Positions 42,107-51,563 of a DNA stretch of 64,000 nt are shown here, one piece after another. The translations under genes were made by a program, and so were the position numbers. The notes under the pieces are model-generated. The model searched no databases. It was not told the origin of the DNA and saw nothing but the letters and a program-made list of their open reading frames with translations. The first letter of the stretch is position 1, and each line of letters begins with the position of its first letter. The DNA comes from Siccirubricoccus deserti (GTDB lineage: Bacteria; Pseudomonadota; Alphaproteobacteria; Acetobacterales; Acetobacteraceae): NCBI RefSeq assembly GCF_014283215.1, contig NZ_JACOMF010000002.1, positions 62,001 through 126,000 of the forward strand. Direction: 5' to 3'.

Positions 42107-45100
42107 GGGCTGCGCGCCCGCAGCCGGCGCAGGGTGATCCGCCGCAGCGCGCCGCGGATCGGCAGGCCGATCAGCAGGCAGGCCAGCGCCAGCCCCAGCA
42201 GCATCACCTCCGGCCGGTTGCCGAGGTAGTATTCCGGCCAAAGCCAGAAGGGCAGCGCGCCGTGCTCGTAGCGGCTGCCTGTGGCGAAGCTCTCGACCTT
42301 GCCACCGGAGAGCACGGCGAGGTCGCCCTGGACATGCGGCTGCTGCCGCGGGTCGCGCAGCGCCGCCGCCATGGCCTCGACGCCGGCCGGCGCCGCGCCG
42401 GTGAGCACCACCACGGATCGCCCGGCCCGCAGCGGGGATTCGAAGCCGATGAGGGCGCCGAAGCCCTCGGCCGGGGCGTCCAGCCGGGTGGTGGCACGGG
42501 CGCGTTCCTCGACCGCGGCGCTGCCGCCGGGGAAGAGGCGCCCGAGCACCAGCAGGCGGCTGGGCAGCGCCAGGGTCATCCGGTTGCCTTCCAGCCGCAC
42601 CGGCGCCGAATCCCGCAGCAGCTGCGACAGCCCGGCGTGGCGGCCGAGGGTGCCGAGGAGGATCAGGTCGCGGTCCGCGACCTCCCGCATCCCGGCCGGG
42701 CCGGTCACCATGATGCCGGACGCCGGATGGCCGACGATCGCCGCCATGCGCCCGAGCAGATCCAGCATGGCTGAGATCTCGGCCGGCTGCGGTCGCTCCG
42801 GCAGCACCACCGCGGTCTCGGACAGGTCGGCAAGCCGAGTGAAGGGGAAGCCGGCATTGCTGAACAGCGCAAGGTTCGGCAGCACGGCGAAGCGGTGCGC
42901 GCCGGAGATGTCGATGTTGCTGTCGGGGTCGATGGAAGCGTTGATGTCGCCGGGCACTGCGCCGCACTCGCCACGGTTCAGCGGCCGCATGTCGAAGCGC
43001 AACTGCAACTCGTTGCCGCCGGAGAGCAGGAAGGGCGGCAGGCTGGCGCTGGCGGTCTCGCGTTCCCGCGGCCAGCCGAACCAGCCGGCGAGCTCGGATA
43101 TCGGCCAGGCCGGCAGCGCCGCCCTGAGCGGCAGGCTGCGCAGGTAGGTGCCGCTCAGAGCGATGTCGAGGCGGGAGACCGAGGTGTCGATCACCGGCCC
43201 GGGCGGCGGCCGGAAGCTCAGCTCCACCGGCACGCCGCGGGCGCGGGTGAAGTAGAGATCCGGCGCGGTGCGGACCGGAATGGCGACGGCGCCGGGGGAA
43301 TAGCCATGCGCCTGGAGCTGCTCGGCCGACACCAGCTCGCCGAACCGCACCGGGCGGTCCGGCCGCAGCCAGCGCGGCGCATCATAGGGCAGGCGCGGCG
43401 CGGCCTCGGCCGCCTCCACCAGCGCCTGCGTGCCGGACAGGGTGGCGCGGCCGAAGGCCAGGCCGGTGGCGGCCACGGCGGCTTCGGCCGGGGTGCGGCC
43501 GCCGATGACCAGGATCTGCCCGACCGGATCGTTTGGATTGGGCAGCAACGCCAGGGTCGGCCCCTGGAAGGCCGGCAGCTCGAGGCCGGGGATGCCGGCG
43601 CCGCCGGCGACCACTGCCATGGCGTTGCCGTGGGCCGGCAGGGCGCTGGAGACCGGGAAGCTGGCGCCGCGGTATTCCGCCAGCATGCCGAACCAGGACG
43701 CGGCGATGGCGGTGGCGCGCAGGATCTGGCTGCCCGGATCGGCGGCCAGCAGCACCGGCAGGGTGAGCGGGCCCTGCAGCTCGCGCCGATCTAGGAAGGG
43801 CTCCGGCAGGCGGGACAGGTCGCGCGGCAGCGGCAGCCGCTCCAGCGTCATCCGCAGGGTGGACAGGTCGGAGACATTCGCCCAGAGCAGGCCCGAGAGC
43901 GCGTCGTTGCATTCCTGGGTGTAGCGGCCAGAGAAGCGGAAGTTCAGCCGGTTCAGCTCGGTGAAGAACAGCGGGCTGAGGGGGAATTCCAACGGCCCGA
44001 AGCTCGGTCGCCCGCGTTCCGGCTGGACCGCGCCGATGAACTCCTCGTTCAGGGTGATGGCGATCTGGCTCAGCTCCGGCAGCAGCCCGGGCGAGGTCGC
44101 GCCGGAGATGCTGAGCCGGGCCGAGGTGACGACCTCATCGGCGCGGATGCCGAATTGCACGCCTTGGAGGTCGGAGATGCCACGCAGCTGCATCGGCCCG
44201 GATACGCCGAGTTGGCGCAGGGTCCGGGTGATGGTGCGGGTGGTGGCTGCGGCGGCCGGGGCAGCTTGCGCCGGGGCCCCGGTGGGCACCAGGCCAGGCG
44301 GCGGCGGGATCACCACCGGCGGCGGCAGGGTGAGGGGCGGGATGATGGTGGTGTCGCCAACACCCGGCCGGACCGGCTGCGCCAGGGCGATTCCCGGCAG
44401 CAGCAGGGCGGCCAGGACCGCAGCCGCCTGGGCCCGGCGCGGCCGCAGCACTTCCGTACGGCGTTCCTGCGGCGGCGTGGCCTTGGCCGCGGGCGCGGCC
44501 GGCCGGCGCGGCTGCACCGGCACCGGCCCCCGCCGGCCACGCAGCAGGTTCCACAGCTGGGACTGGCCGACGAAGGCGGCGCTTACGCTGCCCACCACCT
44601 CGGCGAGGGCGCGCAGCGGGCGGTCCCGGCGGTGCTGGTCCCAGCCGACCCAGGCATCCGCCCGGCCCATGACGGCGCGGACGATGTCGCCCTCCTCCGC
44701 CAGGGTGCGCGGCGCGAAGGCGAGGGAGGCGGCGGCGCCCTCGGCGCGCAGCACCCGGATGCGCGTCGTCACCCGCTCATGGCCGAGGTCGAGCTCCAGC
44801 GTCGCCTCCCCGGTAGCCGGCATGTCGCCGCCGGCCAGGGTGAGCGAGGCGCCGCCCAGCGAGACATCGCTGGTGGTTCCCTCGAGGCGCCGGCCATCGG
44901 CCAGCAGCAGCGTCGCCGGCAGGGTCGCCAGGGTGCGCGACCGGGCCCGCACCTGCCGCCGCTCGCGGCCGACCGCGAGGCTGGCCAGCACCGGCACCAG
45001 GCTGAGCAGCGCCCAGCAGCCGTTCAGCAGGAAGGCCTGGAATTCCAGCGACCCCGTCGGGTTGGTCAGCACGCCGTGCAGCCCGACGCCAAGCCCGGCC

Positions 45101-46638
45101 AGCAGCAGCAGCGCCAGCACCAGGTTCGGCCAGACCGCACGGATGTCGTAGTATCCCTCCGCCAGCAGCCCGCCCTTGTCGGTCACGTTGAACTTGCCCT
45201 TGCGCGGGTTGAGCAGCGTCACGATGGTCAGCGGCACCAGATAGAGCGCCAGCGAGGTCTCGTAGATCTCGCTCCAGAAGGAGTGCCGAAAGCTGCCGGT
45301 CAGTCGGCTGCCGGTGGCGACGGCATGCACGATGTGCGGCCCGGCATAGGCGATGATCGCCAGCGGTGAGGCGGCGATGACGTTCTGCCCCAGCAGCAGG
45401 AAGGCGAGCGGCGAGGTGAGGAAGACCACCCGCGGCAGCGCGAACATGAAGTGGAACATCGAGGAGAAGTAGCAGAACCGTTGCGGCAGGCTGAGGCCGC
45501 GCGCCAGCAGCGGATTCTCGACCCGCATGATCTGGATCATGCCGCGTGCCCAGCGCATGCGCTGGCCGATGTGGATCAGCAGCCGCTCCGTCGCCAGGCC
45601 GGAGGCGAGCGGCAGGCGGATGTAGGCGGTGTGCCAGCCGCGCTTCTGCATCCGCAGCGAGCAGTGGCAATCCTCGGTCACCGTCTCATGCGGGACGCCG
45701 CCGACCTCCTCCAGCGCGGTGCGGCGGATGACGGCGCAGGAGCCGCAGAAGAAGGTGGCGTTCCAGAGGTCGTTGCCCGGCTGGATCAAGCCGTAGAACA
45801 TCAGCCCTTCGTTCGGCACGTCGCGGCCGGCGGTCAGGTTCCGCTCGAAGGGGTCGGGCGAGTAGAAGTAGTGCGGTGTCTGCACCATCGCCAGCCGGCG
45901 GTCGCGCAGCAGCCAGCCGAGGGTGAGCTGCAGGAAGGCGCGGGTCGGCACATGGTCGCAGTCGAAGATGGCGATGAACTCGCCATCCGTCTGTTTCAGC
46001 GCATGGTTGATGTTGCCGGACTTGGCGCCCTTGTTGTCCGGGCGGATGATGTAGCCGGCGCCGCAGGCCTCGGCGAAGGCGCGGAATTCCGGGCGGCGGC
46101 CATCGTCCAGGATGTAGACGTTGAAGCGGTCCTCCGGCCAGTCCATCGCCAGCGCGGCGAGGACGGTCGGCTTCACGATCTCCATCGCTTCATTGTAGGT
46201 CGGGATGTAGATGTCGACCGTCGGCCATTGCTCCGAGTCTTCCGGCAGCAGCACCGGCTTGCGGTGCAGCGGCGCCAGGGTCTGGAAGTAGCCGAGGAAC
46301 AGCGAGATGCCGGCGTAGATCTCGGCCGCCACCAGGCCGAGCATGAAGAAGCCCTGCAGCGGCGTGTCGAAGGCGATGGTCTCGGTCAGCCGCCAGTGCA
46401 GGTAGCGGATGGTGACGGCGCAGGACAGCACGACCAGGAAGGTGGAGGCGGCCGAGCCGCGCCGCCGGTTCACCACCAGGAACAGCAGCAGGCAGCCCAG
46501 GGCGAAGATCGTTTGCCGCCCGGCATCCAGCGGCACGAAGAGGATCGGCGCCAGCAGCAGCAGGCCGCCAATGGCCGAGAGCCCGGCGAGCCGGCCGCCC
46601 GCGGCCGTCACGTCGAGACGCCCCACTTGGCGCTCCAT
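42103..46638 (-). CDS. bcsA: Fused cellulose synthase BcsA-BcsB
   Basis: 1,511 residues. The BcsA half has membrane segments near 20-120, then the GT2 core: ILDDG (176-180), DCD (226-228), TED (321-323) and QRMRW (359-363); further membrane helices; and a PilZ domain with RRQVR (560-564) and DVSLGG (591-596), the cyclic di-GMP site. At about 735-753 an internal signal-like segment starts the BcsB half, with two carbohydrate-binding/flavodoxin-like repeats and a final membrane anchor (about 1470-1490). The fusion resembles AcsAB of acetic acid bacteria. The ATG at 46638 lies inside bcsQ; a GTG at 46611 overlapping the bcsQ stop (GTGA) is an equally good start. It polymerises UDP-glucose. Confidence 0.95.
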   Translation of the reverse strand: MERQVGRLDVTAAGGRLAGLSAIGGLLLLAPILFVPLDAGRQTIFALGCLLLFLVVNRRRGSAASTFLVVLSCAVTIRYLHWRLTETIAFDTPLQGFFMLGLVAAEIYAGISLFLGYFQTLAPLHRKPVLLPEDSEQWPTVDIYIPTYNEAMEIVKPTVLAALAMDWPEDRFNVYILDDGRRPEFRAFAEACGAGYIIRPDNKGAKSGNINHALKQTDGEFIAIFDCDHVPTRAFLQLTLGWLLRDRRLAMVQTPHYFYSPDPFERNLTAGRDVPNEGLMFYGLIQPGNDLWNATFFCGSCAVIRRTALEEVGGVPHETVTEDCHCSLRMQKRGWHTAYIRLPLASGLATERLLIHIGQRMRWARGMIQIMRVENPLLARGLSLPQRFCYFSSMFHFMFALPRVVFLTSPLAFLLLGQNVIAASPLAIIAYAGPHIVHAVATGSRLTGSFRHSFWSEIYETSLALYLVPLTIVTLLNPRKGKFNVTDKGGLLAEGYYDIRAVWPNLVLALLLLAGLGVGLHGVLTNPTGSLEFQAFLLNGCWALLSLVPVLASLAVGRERRQVRARSRTLATLPATLLLADGRRLEGTTSDVSLGGASLTLAGGDMPATGEATLELDLGHERVTTRIRVLRAEGAAASLAFAPRTLAEEGDIVRAVMGRADAWVGWDQHRRDRPLRALAEVVGSVSAAFVGQSQLWNLLRGRRGPVPVQPRRPAAPAAKATPPQERRTEVLRPRRAQAAAVLAALLLPGIALAQPVRPGVGDTTIIPPLTLPPPVVIPPPPGLVPTGAPAQAAPAAAATTRTITRTLRQLGVSGPMQLRGISDLQGVQFGIRADEVVTSARLSISGATSPGLLPELSQIAITLNEEFIGAVQPERGRPSFGPLEFPLSPLFFTELNRLNFRFSGRYTQECNDALSGLLWANVSDLSTLRMTLERLPLPRDLSRLPEPFLDRRELQGPLTLPVLLAADPGSQILRATAIAASWFGMLAEYRGASFPVSSALPAHGNAMAVVAGGAGIPGLELPAFQGPTLALLPNPNDPVGQILVIGGRTPAEAAVAATGLAFGRATLSGTQALVEAAEAAPRLPYDAPRWLRPDRPVRFGELVSAEQLQAHGYSPGAVAIPVRTAPDLYFTRARGVPVELSFRPPPGPVIDTSVSRLDIALSGTYLRSLPLRAALPAWPISELAGWFGWPRERETASASLPPFLLSGGNELQLRFDMRPLNRGECGAVPGDINASIDPDSNIDISGAHRFAVLPNLALFSNAGFPFTRLADLSETAVVLPERPQPAEISAMLDLLGRMAAIVGHPASGIMVTGPAGMREVADRDLILLGTLGRHAGLSQLLRDSAPVRLEGNRMTLALPSRLLVLGRLFPGGSAAVEERARATTRLDAPAEGFGALIGFESPLRAGRSVVVLTGAAPAGVEAMAAALRDPRQQPHVQGDLAVLSGGKVESFATGSRYEHGALPFWLWPEYYLGNRPEVMLLGLALACLLIGLPIRGALRRITLRRLRARSP

Positions 46639-47435
46639 AAGGTGGTCGCCGTGGACGCCGGCGCCAGCGCCGGGACCGGCAGGGCGCGGTCCACCACACA
46701 GGCGATATCCGCCAGATCCGCCGCCGCGCGGCTGGCTGGCGCGTGATCCGCCAGCAGCTGCTGGCAGGCCAGCGCCTCGGCCACCGCGGGGTCGCGGGCA
46801 ATGGCGCCGACCAGCCGCGGGCCGAGCGTCTGCGCCAGCGAGCCGGCTACCTCCGAGGCGAGGCGGGAGCCGGCGTCCACCTCATTCACCACCACCCGGA
46901 GGCGGGCGGCGAAGAGGCTGCCCAGCGTGCCGCGGCCGAGGAACCGGCCACTCTGCAATTGCGGCAGTTGGGCGATGCTGCCGCCGTCGGCGAGCAGCGC
47001 CACCAGCACCAACGCCGCATGCGGCACCAGCGCGGCGAGGGTGCGGGTGGGACCGGGCGGGGTATCGGCGATGACCAGCAGCCCCGGCTCCGCCAGCATG
47101 GAGGCCAGCGGCGTGTCGAGCAGCGCGGGGTCGCGCTCCAGTGCCGTGGTCAGCGCCAGCGCCTCCCGCAGGTCGACGGTGCCATGCGGCAGCAGCCGGA
47201 TGCCGGGCGCGACCTCCCGCGCCAGGGCGCGCCAATCCGGCCGCCGCGGCAGCTCCGCCGTGAAGCCGGCATGGTCGTCCAGCGGAATGCCGAAATGCAG
47301 GCGCAGCGCATTCTGCGGGTCGAAGTCGATCGCCAGAACCTGGCGCCCAGCCCGCGCCAGGGCATGGGCGAGGTTGGCGGCGATGGTGGTCTTGCCGACC
47401 CCACCCTTCGGCGAGCTGATGCAGACCAGCGGCAT
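46608..47435 (-). CDS. bcsQ: ParA-type ATPase BcsQ (YhjQ)
   Basis: 275 residues. Deviant Walker A SSPKGGVGKTTIAANLAHAL at residues 7-26, AIDFDPQNALRLHFG for the switch region, and VIADTPPGPT. These are the MinD/ParA-like features of BcsQ, which localises and is required for cellulose synthase in enterobacteria. It is placed between a Pro-rich gene and bcsAB, with a one-base overlap (TGATG) to the former. BcsQ beside a fused BcsAB is an unusual mix of operon types. Confidence 0.88.
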   Translation of the reverse strand: MPLVCISSPKGGVGKTTIAANLAHALARAGRQVLAIDFDPQNALRLHFGIPLDDHAGFTAELPRRPDWRALAREVAPGIRLLPHGTVDLREALALTTALERDPALLDTPLASMLAEPGLLVIADTPPGPTRTLAALVPHAALVLVALLADGGSIAQLPQLQSGRFLGRGTLGSLFAARLRVVVNEVDAGSRLASEVAGSLAQTLGPRLVGAIARDPAVAEALACQQLLADHAPASRAAADLADIACVVDRALPVPALAPASTATTLWSAKWGVST

Positions 47436-47950
47436 CAGCGGCTGGCCAGTGCCGCGGCATGGACTGCCGGCAGCAGTGCGAAGCCGCCGGGACGCGGGGT
47501 GGCGACTGGTGCCGGCGGCACCGGCAAGGCCGGTGGCGGGGTGGCGGCCGGGCTGGCAGAGGCATCGCCGAGCGCCTGCCGCAGCAGGCTGAAGCCGGCC
47601 GTGGGCCGGATCTGGGCCGCCACCGGGGCCGCCTCGACCGGCACGGTCACTGCCGGCGTTGGCGCCGGCGGGACGATCACCGCCGGGGGCGCGCCGGCAA
47701 CCGTCAGACGCGGCAGCGGCGCCAGGGGCAGCGGCAGGGCCATCACGGGCGGCGGCACCGCCAGAACGGGGTCGGGCCCGCGGCCCGGCACCGGCTCCTC
47801 CGGCGGTATGACCGTTGCCGTCTCGGCTGGTGGGGCGACTTCGGGGACCAAACGGACTGCCCGGTTGCCGAAGCTGCGATAGCGGAAGCCGCGCAATCCG
47901 AACGACAAAATCAGCCGGGCAACATCACCCTCACCCGCCGACAGCGTCAT
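47435..47950 (-). CDS. Pro/Ala-rich protein of the cellulose operon
   Basis: 171 residues. The first 35 residues look folded and conserved (DVARLILSFGLRGFRYRSFGNRAVRLVP); the rest is low-complexity, rich in Pro, Ala and Val, ending with two short hydrophobic motifs of similar form (GFSLLRQALGD and GGFALLPAVHA). It occupies the place, between the cellulase gene and the synthase, held by the Pro-rich CcpAx/BcsH gene in Komagataeibacter, and is also like the BcsO/BcsP genes that precede bcsQ in other operons. No sequence homology to either is claimed. A role as a scaffold or localisation partner of BcsQ is inferred. Confidence 0.7.
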   Translation of the reverse strand: MTLSAGEGDVARLILSFGLRGFRYRSFGNRAVRLVPEVAPPAETATVIPPEEPVPGRGPDPVLAVPPPVMALPLPLAPLPRLTVAGAPPAVIVPPAPTPAVTVPVEAAPVAAQIRPTAGFSLLRQALGDASASPAATPPPALPVPPAPVATPRPGGFALLPAVHAAALASR

Positions 47951-48041
47951 ATAGGATTTTCCCCTGGGATACGCCCATCTTAAAGGGGGAAGATTACCAG
48001 TGTTCTTCTAGCAAACGCTGAATTCCTGTAACCCAGCCCCT

Positions 48042-49079
48042 TCAGGCGGGGCTCAGCACCGTAGGCAGGCCGCGGTCGGCGCAGGCCAGCGCCACCAGCA
48101 GCCCGAGCGAAGCGGCGTAGTAATCCGCCGCACCCCGCACCGGCGGCAGCGGCACCGGCCGTGCATTCCCCACCAGCGCCGCGATCGCCCGCACCCCGCC
48201 GGAGGCGGGGTATTCGGCGACCGCATCGGTCCGCAGATCGGCCCAGGCCGGCATGGTCGGAGCAGCCCAGAAGGCCCCCGCCGCCCCCACCGCCGGCTCC
48301 GTCGCATGGCCGCCCCAGGCCAGCAGCAGCGGCACCCGCACCGCGTCGAAGGAGAAGCGCGGCGGCCAACGGGTGGGCAGATCGGGGCGGCCGCCAGCCC
48401 GCGGCAGGGACAGCCAGTCCGGCGGCAGGCCCCAGCGGCCGAAACGCGCGACGCGCAGGACCGCCAGCGCATCCGTCGTCAGCCGCTGCCAGCGTGGGTC
48501 AGGCACCGCCTCGGCCAGCGCGGCATAGGCCGGGAACACGAAATAGGAAGGGTTGACGACCACCTGAGTCGCCGTCTCGAAGCCGTTCAGCCCTGGCAGC
48601 AGCACCCCTTGGCCCGCCACATCGCGCCACAGCAGGCGCAGCAGGTCACGGCCGATCGCCACTGCCAGGGCTCGCAGCCCCGGGTCGCCCCAGCGGGCGG
48701 CGCCGCGCAGCAGCGCCCAGGCGATATAGATGTCGCCGTCGGTAGCGTTGTTGGGATCGTCCACGGGCTGCGCCACGTTCGGGCGCCAGCGCCAGGAGAA
48801 CAGCGCGTCGCCGCGCCGCTGCAGGTTGCGCCGGGTCCAGCCGAGGATCCGGTCGAAGCTGGCGCGATCGTCGAAATGCACCGCGAAGAGCAGTGCCCAG
48901 CCCTGGCCTTCGGTGTGCGAGACATTGCCGTTGCCAGTATCGACCACGCGGCCTTCGGGCGCCATGAAGCGCTGCCGGAAGCCAATCCATTCCGGATCGT
49001 GCCGTCCGGCGGCGGCGGGTGCGGCGAAGGCCAGGGGGAGCAGCGCGGCAAGGCTTCGCCGGGACATGGGCAAGGGCAT
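48042..49079 (-). CDS. bcsZ: Endo-1,4-beta-glucanase BcsZ (glycoside hydrolase family 8)
   Basis: 345 residues with a signal peptide (SLAALLPLAFAAPAAAG). GH8 motifs: VSHTEGQGWALLFAV with the acid Glu57, and DPNNATDGDIYIAWALLRGA with Asp114/Asp116. FVFPAYAALAEA and WPPRFSFDAVRVPLLLAW are further family blocks. It trims or edits nascent cellulose in the periplasm and is the first gene of the bcs operon, 91 bases before the Pro-rich gene. The ATG at 49067 is an alternative start. The promoter should lie in 49080-49333. Confidence 0.93.
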   Translation of the reverse strand: MPLPMSRRSLAALLPLAFAAPAAAGRHDPEWIGFRQRFMAPEGRVVDTGNGNVSHTEGQGWALLFAVHFDDRASFDRILGWTRRNLQRRGDALFSWRWRPNVAQPVDDPNNATDGDIYIAWALLRGAARWGDPGLRALAVAIGRDLLRLLWRDVAGQGVLLPGLNGFETATQVVVNPSYFVFPAYAALAEAVPDPRWQRLTTDALAVLRVARFGRWGLPPDWLSLPRAGGRPDLPTRWPPRFSFDAVRVPLLLAWGGHATEPAVGAAGAFWAAPTMPAWADLRTDAVAEYPASGGVRAIAALVGNARPVPLPPVRGAADYYAASLGLLVALACADRGLPTVLSPA

Positions 49080-49333
49080 GATGATGGCGCTGTTCCAATC
49101 GGGGCAGCGCTGGGCGCCGGCGGCCGGATGCTACCCTGTAATCGTCCCTTACGGGAAGCCTGGGTTGCATCCGGACAACGCACTACCCGCAAAACGGGCG
49201 GGCCCCGGATGACCTGCCGGGCCATGCGCATGCAGCCCGGTAACCGCAGCAAGCGCATTGACCTGAGCCGGTGGACCCGCGCATCGTTGGGCCAACGGTA
49301 CCCGCGGCAAGCGGCACCAGGGAGCGAACGGAG

Positions 49334-50248
49334 ATGCGCGATCTCGACCCGCAAGGCGTGTTGGATGAGGCGCTGGCCCAGATGGCGACCACGCCGGACC
49401 CGCGGCTGCACGAAATCATGGCCGCCGCGGTGCGCCACCTGCACGGCTTCGCCCGCGAGGTGCAGTTGAAGCCCGACGAATGGCTCGCCGGCATCGCCTT
49501 CCTCACCGCCGTCGGCCAGGCCTGCACCCCCTATCGGCAGGAGTTCATCCTACTGTCCGACGTGCTCGGCCTCTCCCGCCTGGTCAACCTGATGCACGAT
49601 GCCGAGGGGCGCGAGGCGGCGGGCACCGAGACCAGCCTGCTTGGTCCCTTCTTCCGCGACAAGGCGCCGGAATTCCCGCCCGGCGGCAGCATCGCCGTGC
49701 ACGATACCGCGGGGCAGGAGATCACCATCTTCGGCCAGGTGACCGATGCCGCAGGCAGGCCAGTGCCAGGCGCCGAGATCGACATCTGGCAGACCAATGC
49801 CGCGGGCCTCTACGACCTGCAGGCGAACGACGCCTCGGTGATGGACCTGCGCGGTCGCTTCCGCACCGATGCCGAGGGCCGCTACCACCTGCGCACCGTC
49901 CGCCCGATCGGCTACTCCATCCCGATGGACGGGCCGGTGGGCCGGCTGGTGCATCAGCAGAACCGGCATGGCATGCGGCCGGCGCACATCCATGTGCTGG
50001 TCGCCGCGCCCGGCTTCCGCGAGCTGGTCACCGCGCTCTACTTCGCCGACGACCCGAACATCGGCAGCGACACGGTATTCGGCGTCAGCGCCTCCCTGGT
50101 GGTCGATGCGGCAATGGGGGTGCCTGGCTCGCCGCGTCCGGACCTGCCGGGCATTCGCTATGATTTCCGCCTTTCACGCCGCGCCGCGGGCGAGACCGGC
50201 GGCAGGGTCGGGGCCGATCCATCGCAGATAATGCCAGCGGCGGAATAG
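49334..50248 (+). CDS. Intradiol ring-cleavage dioxygenase (catechol/hydroxyquinol 1,2-type)
   Basis: 304 residues from the ATG at 49334. The N-terminal helical dioxygenase domain (residues 10-110; FLTAVGQACTPYRQEFILLSDVLGLS) marks it as a catechol or hydroxyquinol 1,2-dioxygenase rather than a protocatechuate enzyme. The Fe(III) ligands are Tyr160 (NAAGLYD), Tyr194 (IGYSIP), and His218/His220 (RPAHIHV). It opens the aromatic ring between the hydroxyls. A five-gene Liv-type ABC importer follows 25 bases on, suggesting that the operon imports and cleaves one aromatic compound. Which ring is used cannot be told from sequence alone. Confidence 0.92.
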   Translation: MRDLDPQGVLDEALAQMATTPDPRLHEIMAAAVRHLHGFAREVQLKPDEWLAGIAFLTAVGQACTPYRQEFILLSDVLGLSRLVNLMHDAEGREAAGTETSLLGPFFRDKAPEFPPGGSIAVHDTAGQEITIFGQVTDAAGRPVPGAEIDIWQTNAAGLYDLQANDASVMDLRGRFRTDAEGRYHLRTVRPIGYSIPMDGPVGRLVHQQNRHGMRPAHIHVLVAAPGFRELVTALYFADDPNIGSDTVFGVSASLVVDAAMGVPGSPRPDLPGIRYDFRLSRRAAGETGGRVGADPSQIMPAAE

Positions 50249-50273
50249 CCGCGGCGAAGGGGAGGAAACAACA

Positions 50274-51548
50274 ATGAACACGATCACGAGGCGGGACCTC
50301 GGGCGGCTGTCGCTTGCCGCAGCCGTTGCCGGCGCGGGAGTGACCGCAGGCGTCTTCCCCGCCGTGGCGCAATCCGCCAATCCCATCCGCATCGGCTTCG
50401 CCATGGCGCTGTCGGGCGGCCTTGCCGGCAACGGAAGGGCGACGCTGCTCGCCTACCAGATCTGGGCGGCGGAAGTGAATGCCCGCGGCGGCATCCTCGG
50501 CCGGCCGGTGCAGCTGGTGTTCTACGACGATCAGACCACCCCCGGCCTGGTGCCCGGCATCTACACCAAGCTGCTCGACGTCGACCGGGTGGATATCGTC
50601 ACCTCGCCCTATGCCACCGCGATGATCGCTCCGGCGATGCCGGTGGTGATGCAGCGCAACGTGACCTTCCTCACCATCTTTGGCGCGGGCGTGAACGAGG
50701 CATTCAAATACGACCGCCACTTCAACATGAACGTCGTCGGCGACAACATGAAGGAGACCTACGCCAAGGGCTTCCTCGACATCGCCGCCAGGCTGCCGAC
50801 ACCGGCACGCAGCATCGCGATCCTCGCCGTCGACAATGAGTTCGCGCAGAAGGCGGCGGAGAGCACCCGCTTCCTCTCTCGCCAGCGTGGCTTGCGCATC
50901 GTCTATGACCGCTCCTACCCGCCGAGCACGGTGGATTTCACGCCCACCATCCGCGCCGTCCAGGCGGCGCGGCCGGATGTGGTGTTCATCGCCTCCTACC
51001 CACCGGACAGCAGCGGCATCCTGCGCGCCGCCAGCGAGCTGCGCTTCACCCCGCAGATCTTCGGCGGCGGCATGGTCGGGCCGCAGCTCGCCGCCTTTCA
51101 GGCGCAGTTCGGGCCGATCCTGAACAATCTGGTGAACTGGGACGTCTATTCGCCCGAGCCGACCATGAACTTCCCCGGCGTCGCCGCCTTCCAGGAGAAG
51201 TACCGCGAGCTGGCGGTGAAGGAGCAGACCGACCTGCTGGGCAATTACATCCCGCCCTACGCCTATGGCCAGATGCAGGTGCTGGAGCAGACGCTGACCC
51301 GGATCGGCAAGATCGACCAGACGGCGATGGCGGCCGACATGCACGCCAGCGAGTTCGACACCATCGTCGGCAAATTCCGCTTCAGCGCCAGCGGGGAATG
51401 GGCCGAGCCGCGCAACCTCTATGTCCAGTTCCAGTCGATCCGGGACGGTGACCTGGAGAAGTACAAGCGCCCCGGCGCCAAGGTGATCCTGGCGCCGGAG
51501 AACCTGAAATCCGGCGAGCTGCGCGCTCCTTACGGCCCGGCGGCCTGA
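50274..51548 (+). CDS. Branched-chain amino acid-type ABC transporter substrate-binding protein
   Basis: 424 residues. The leader MNTITRRDLGRLSLAAAVAGAG carries a Tat motif (TRRDLGRL). Mature blocks: IRIGFAMALSGGLAGNGR, AWEVN-type sequence AAEVNARGGILGRPVQLVFYDD, and DVVFIASYPPDSSGILRAASEL fit the LivJ/AmiC-like type I periplasmic receptor fold. AAGGGGAGGA precedes the ATG. It leads a complete set of LivH, LivM, LivG and LivF genes. The neighbouring dioxygenase suggests an aromatic acid rather than an amino acid as ligand, an inference from context. Confidence 0.92.
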   Translation: MNTITRRDLGRLSLAAAVAGAGVTAGVFPAVAQSANPIRIGFAMALSGGLAGNGRATLLAYQIWAAEVNARGGILGRPVQLVFYDDQTTPGLVPGIYTKLLDVDRVDIVTSPYATAMIAPAMPVVMQRNVTFLTIFGAGVNEAFKYDRHFNMNVVGDNMKETYAKGFLDIAARLPTPARSIAILAVDNEFAQKAAESTRFLSRQRGLRIVYDRSYPPSTVDFTPTIRAVQAARPDVVFIASYPPDSSGILRAASELRFTPQIFGGGMVGPQLAAFQAQFGPILNNLVNWDVYSPEPTMNFPGVAAFQEKYRELAVKEQTDLLGNYIPPYAYGQMQVLEQTLTRIGKIDQTAMAADMHASEFDTIVGKFRFSASGEWAEPRNLYVQFQSIRDGDLEKYKRPGAKVILAPENLKSGELRAPYGPAA

Positions 51549-51563
51549 CGGCAGCCACAGGGC

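Noticed and set aside
42107-42967. N-terminal extension of the bcsC frame (287 residues)
   Set aside because: It is an alternative frame of the bcsAB 3' end; the GTG at 42106 is followed by a signal peptide and matches BcsC.
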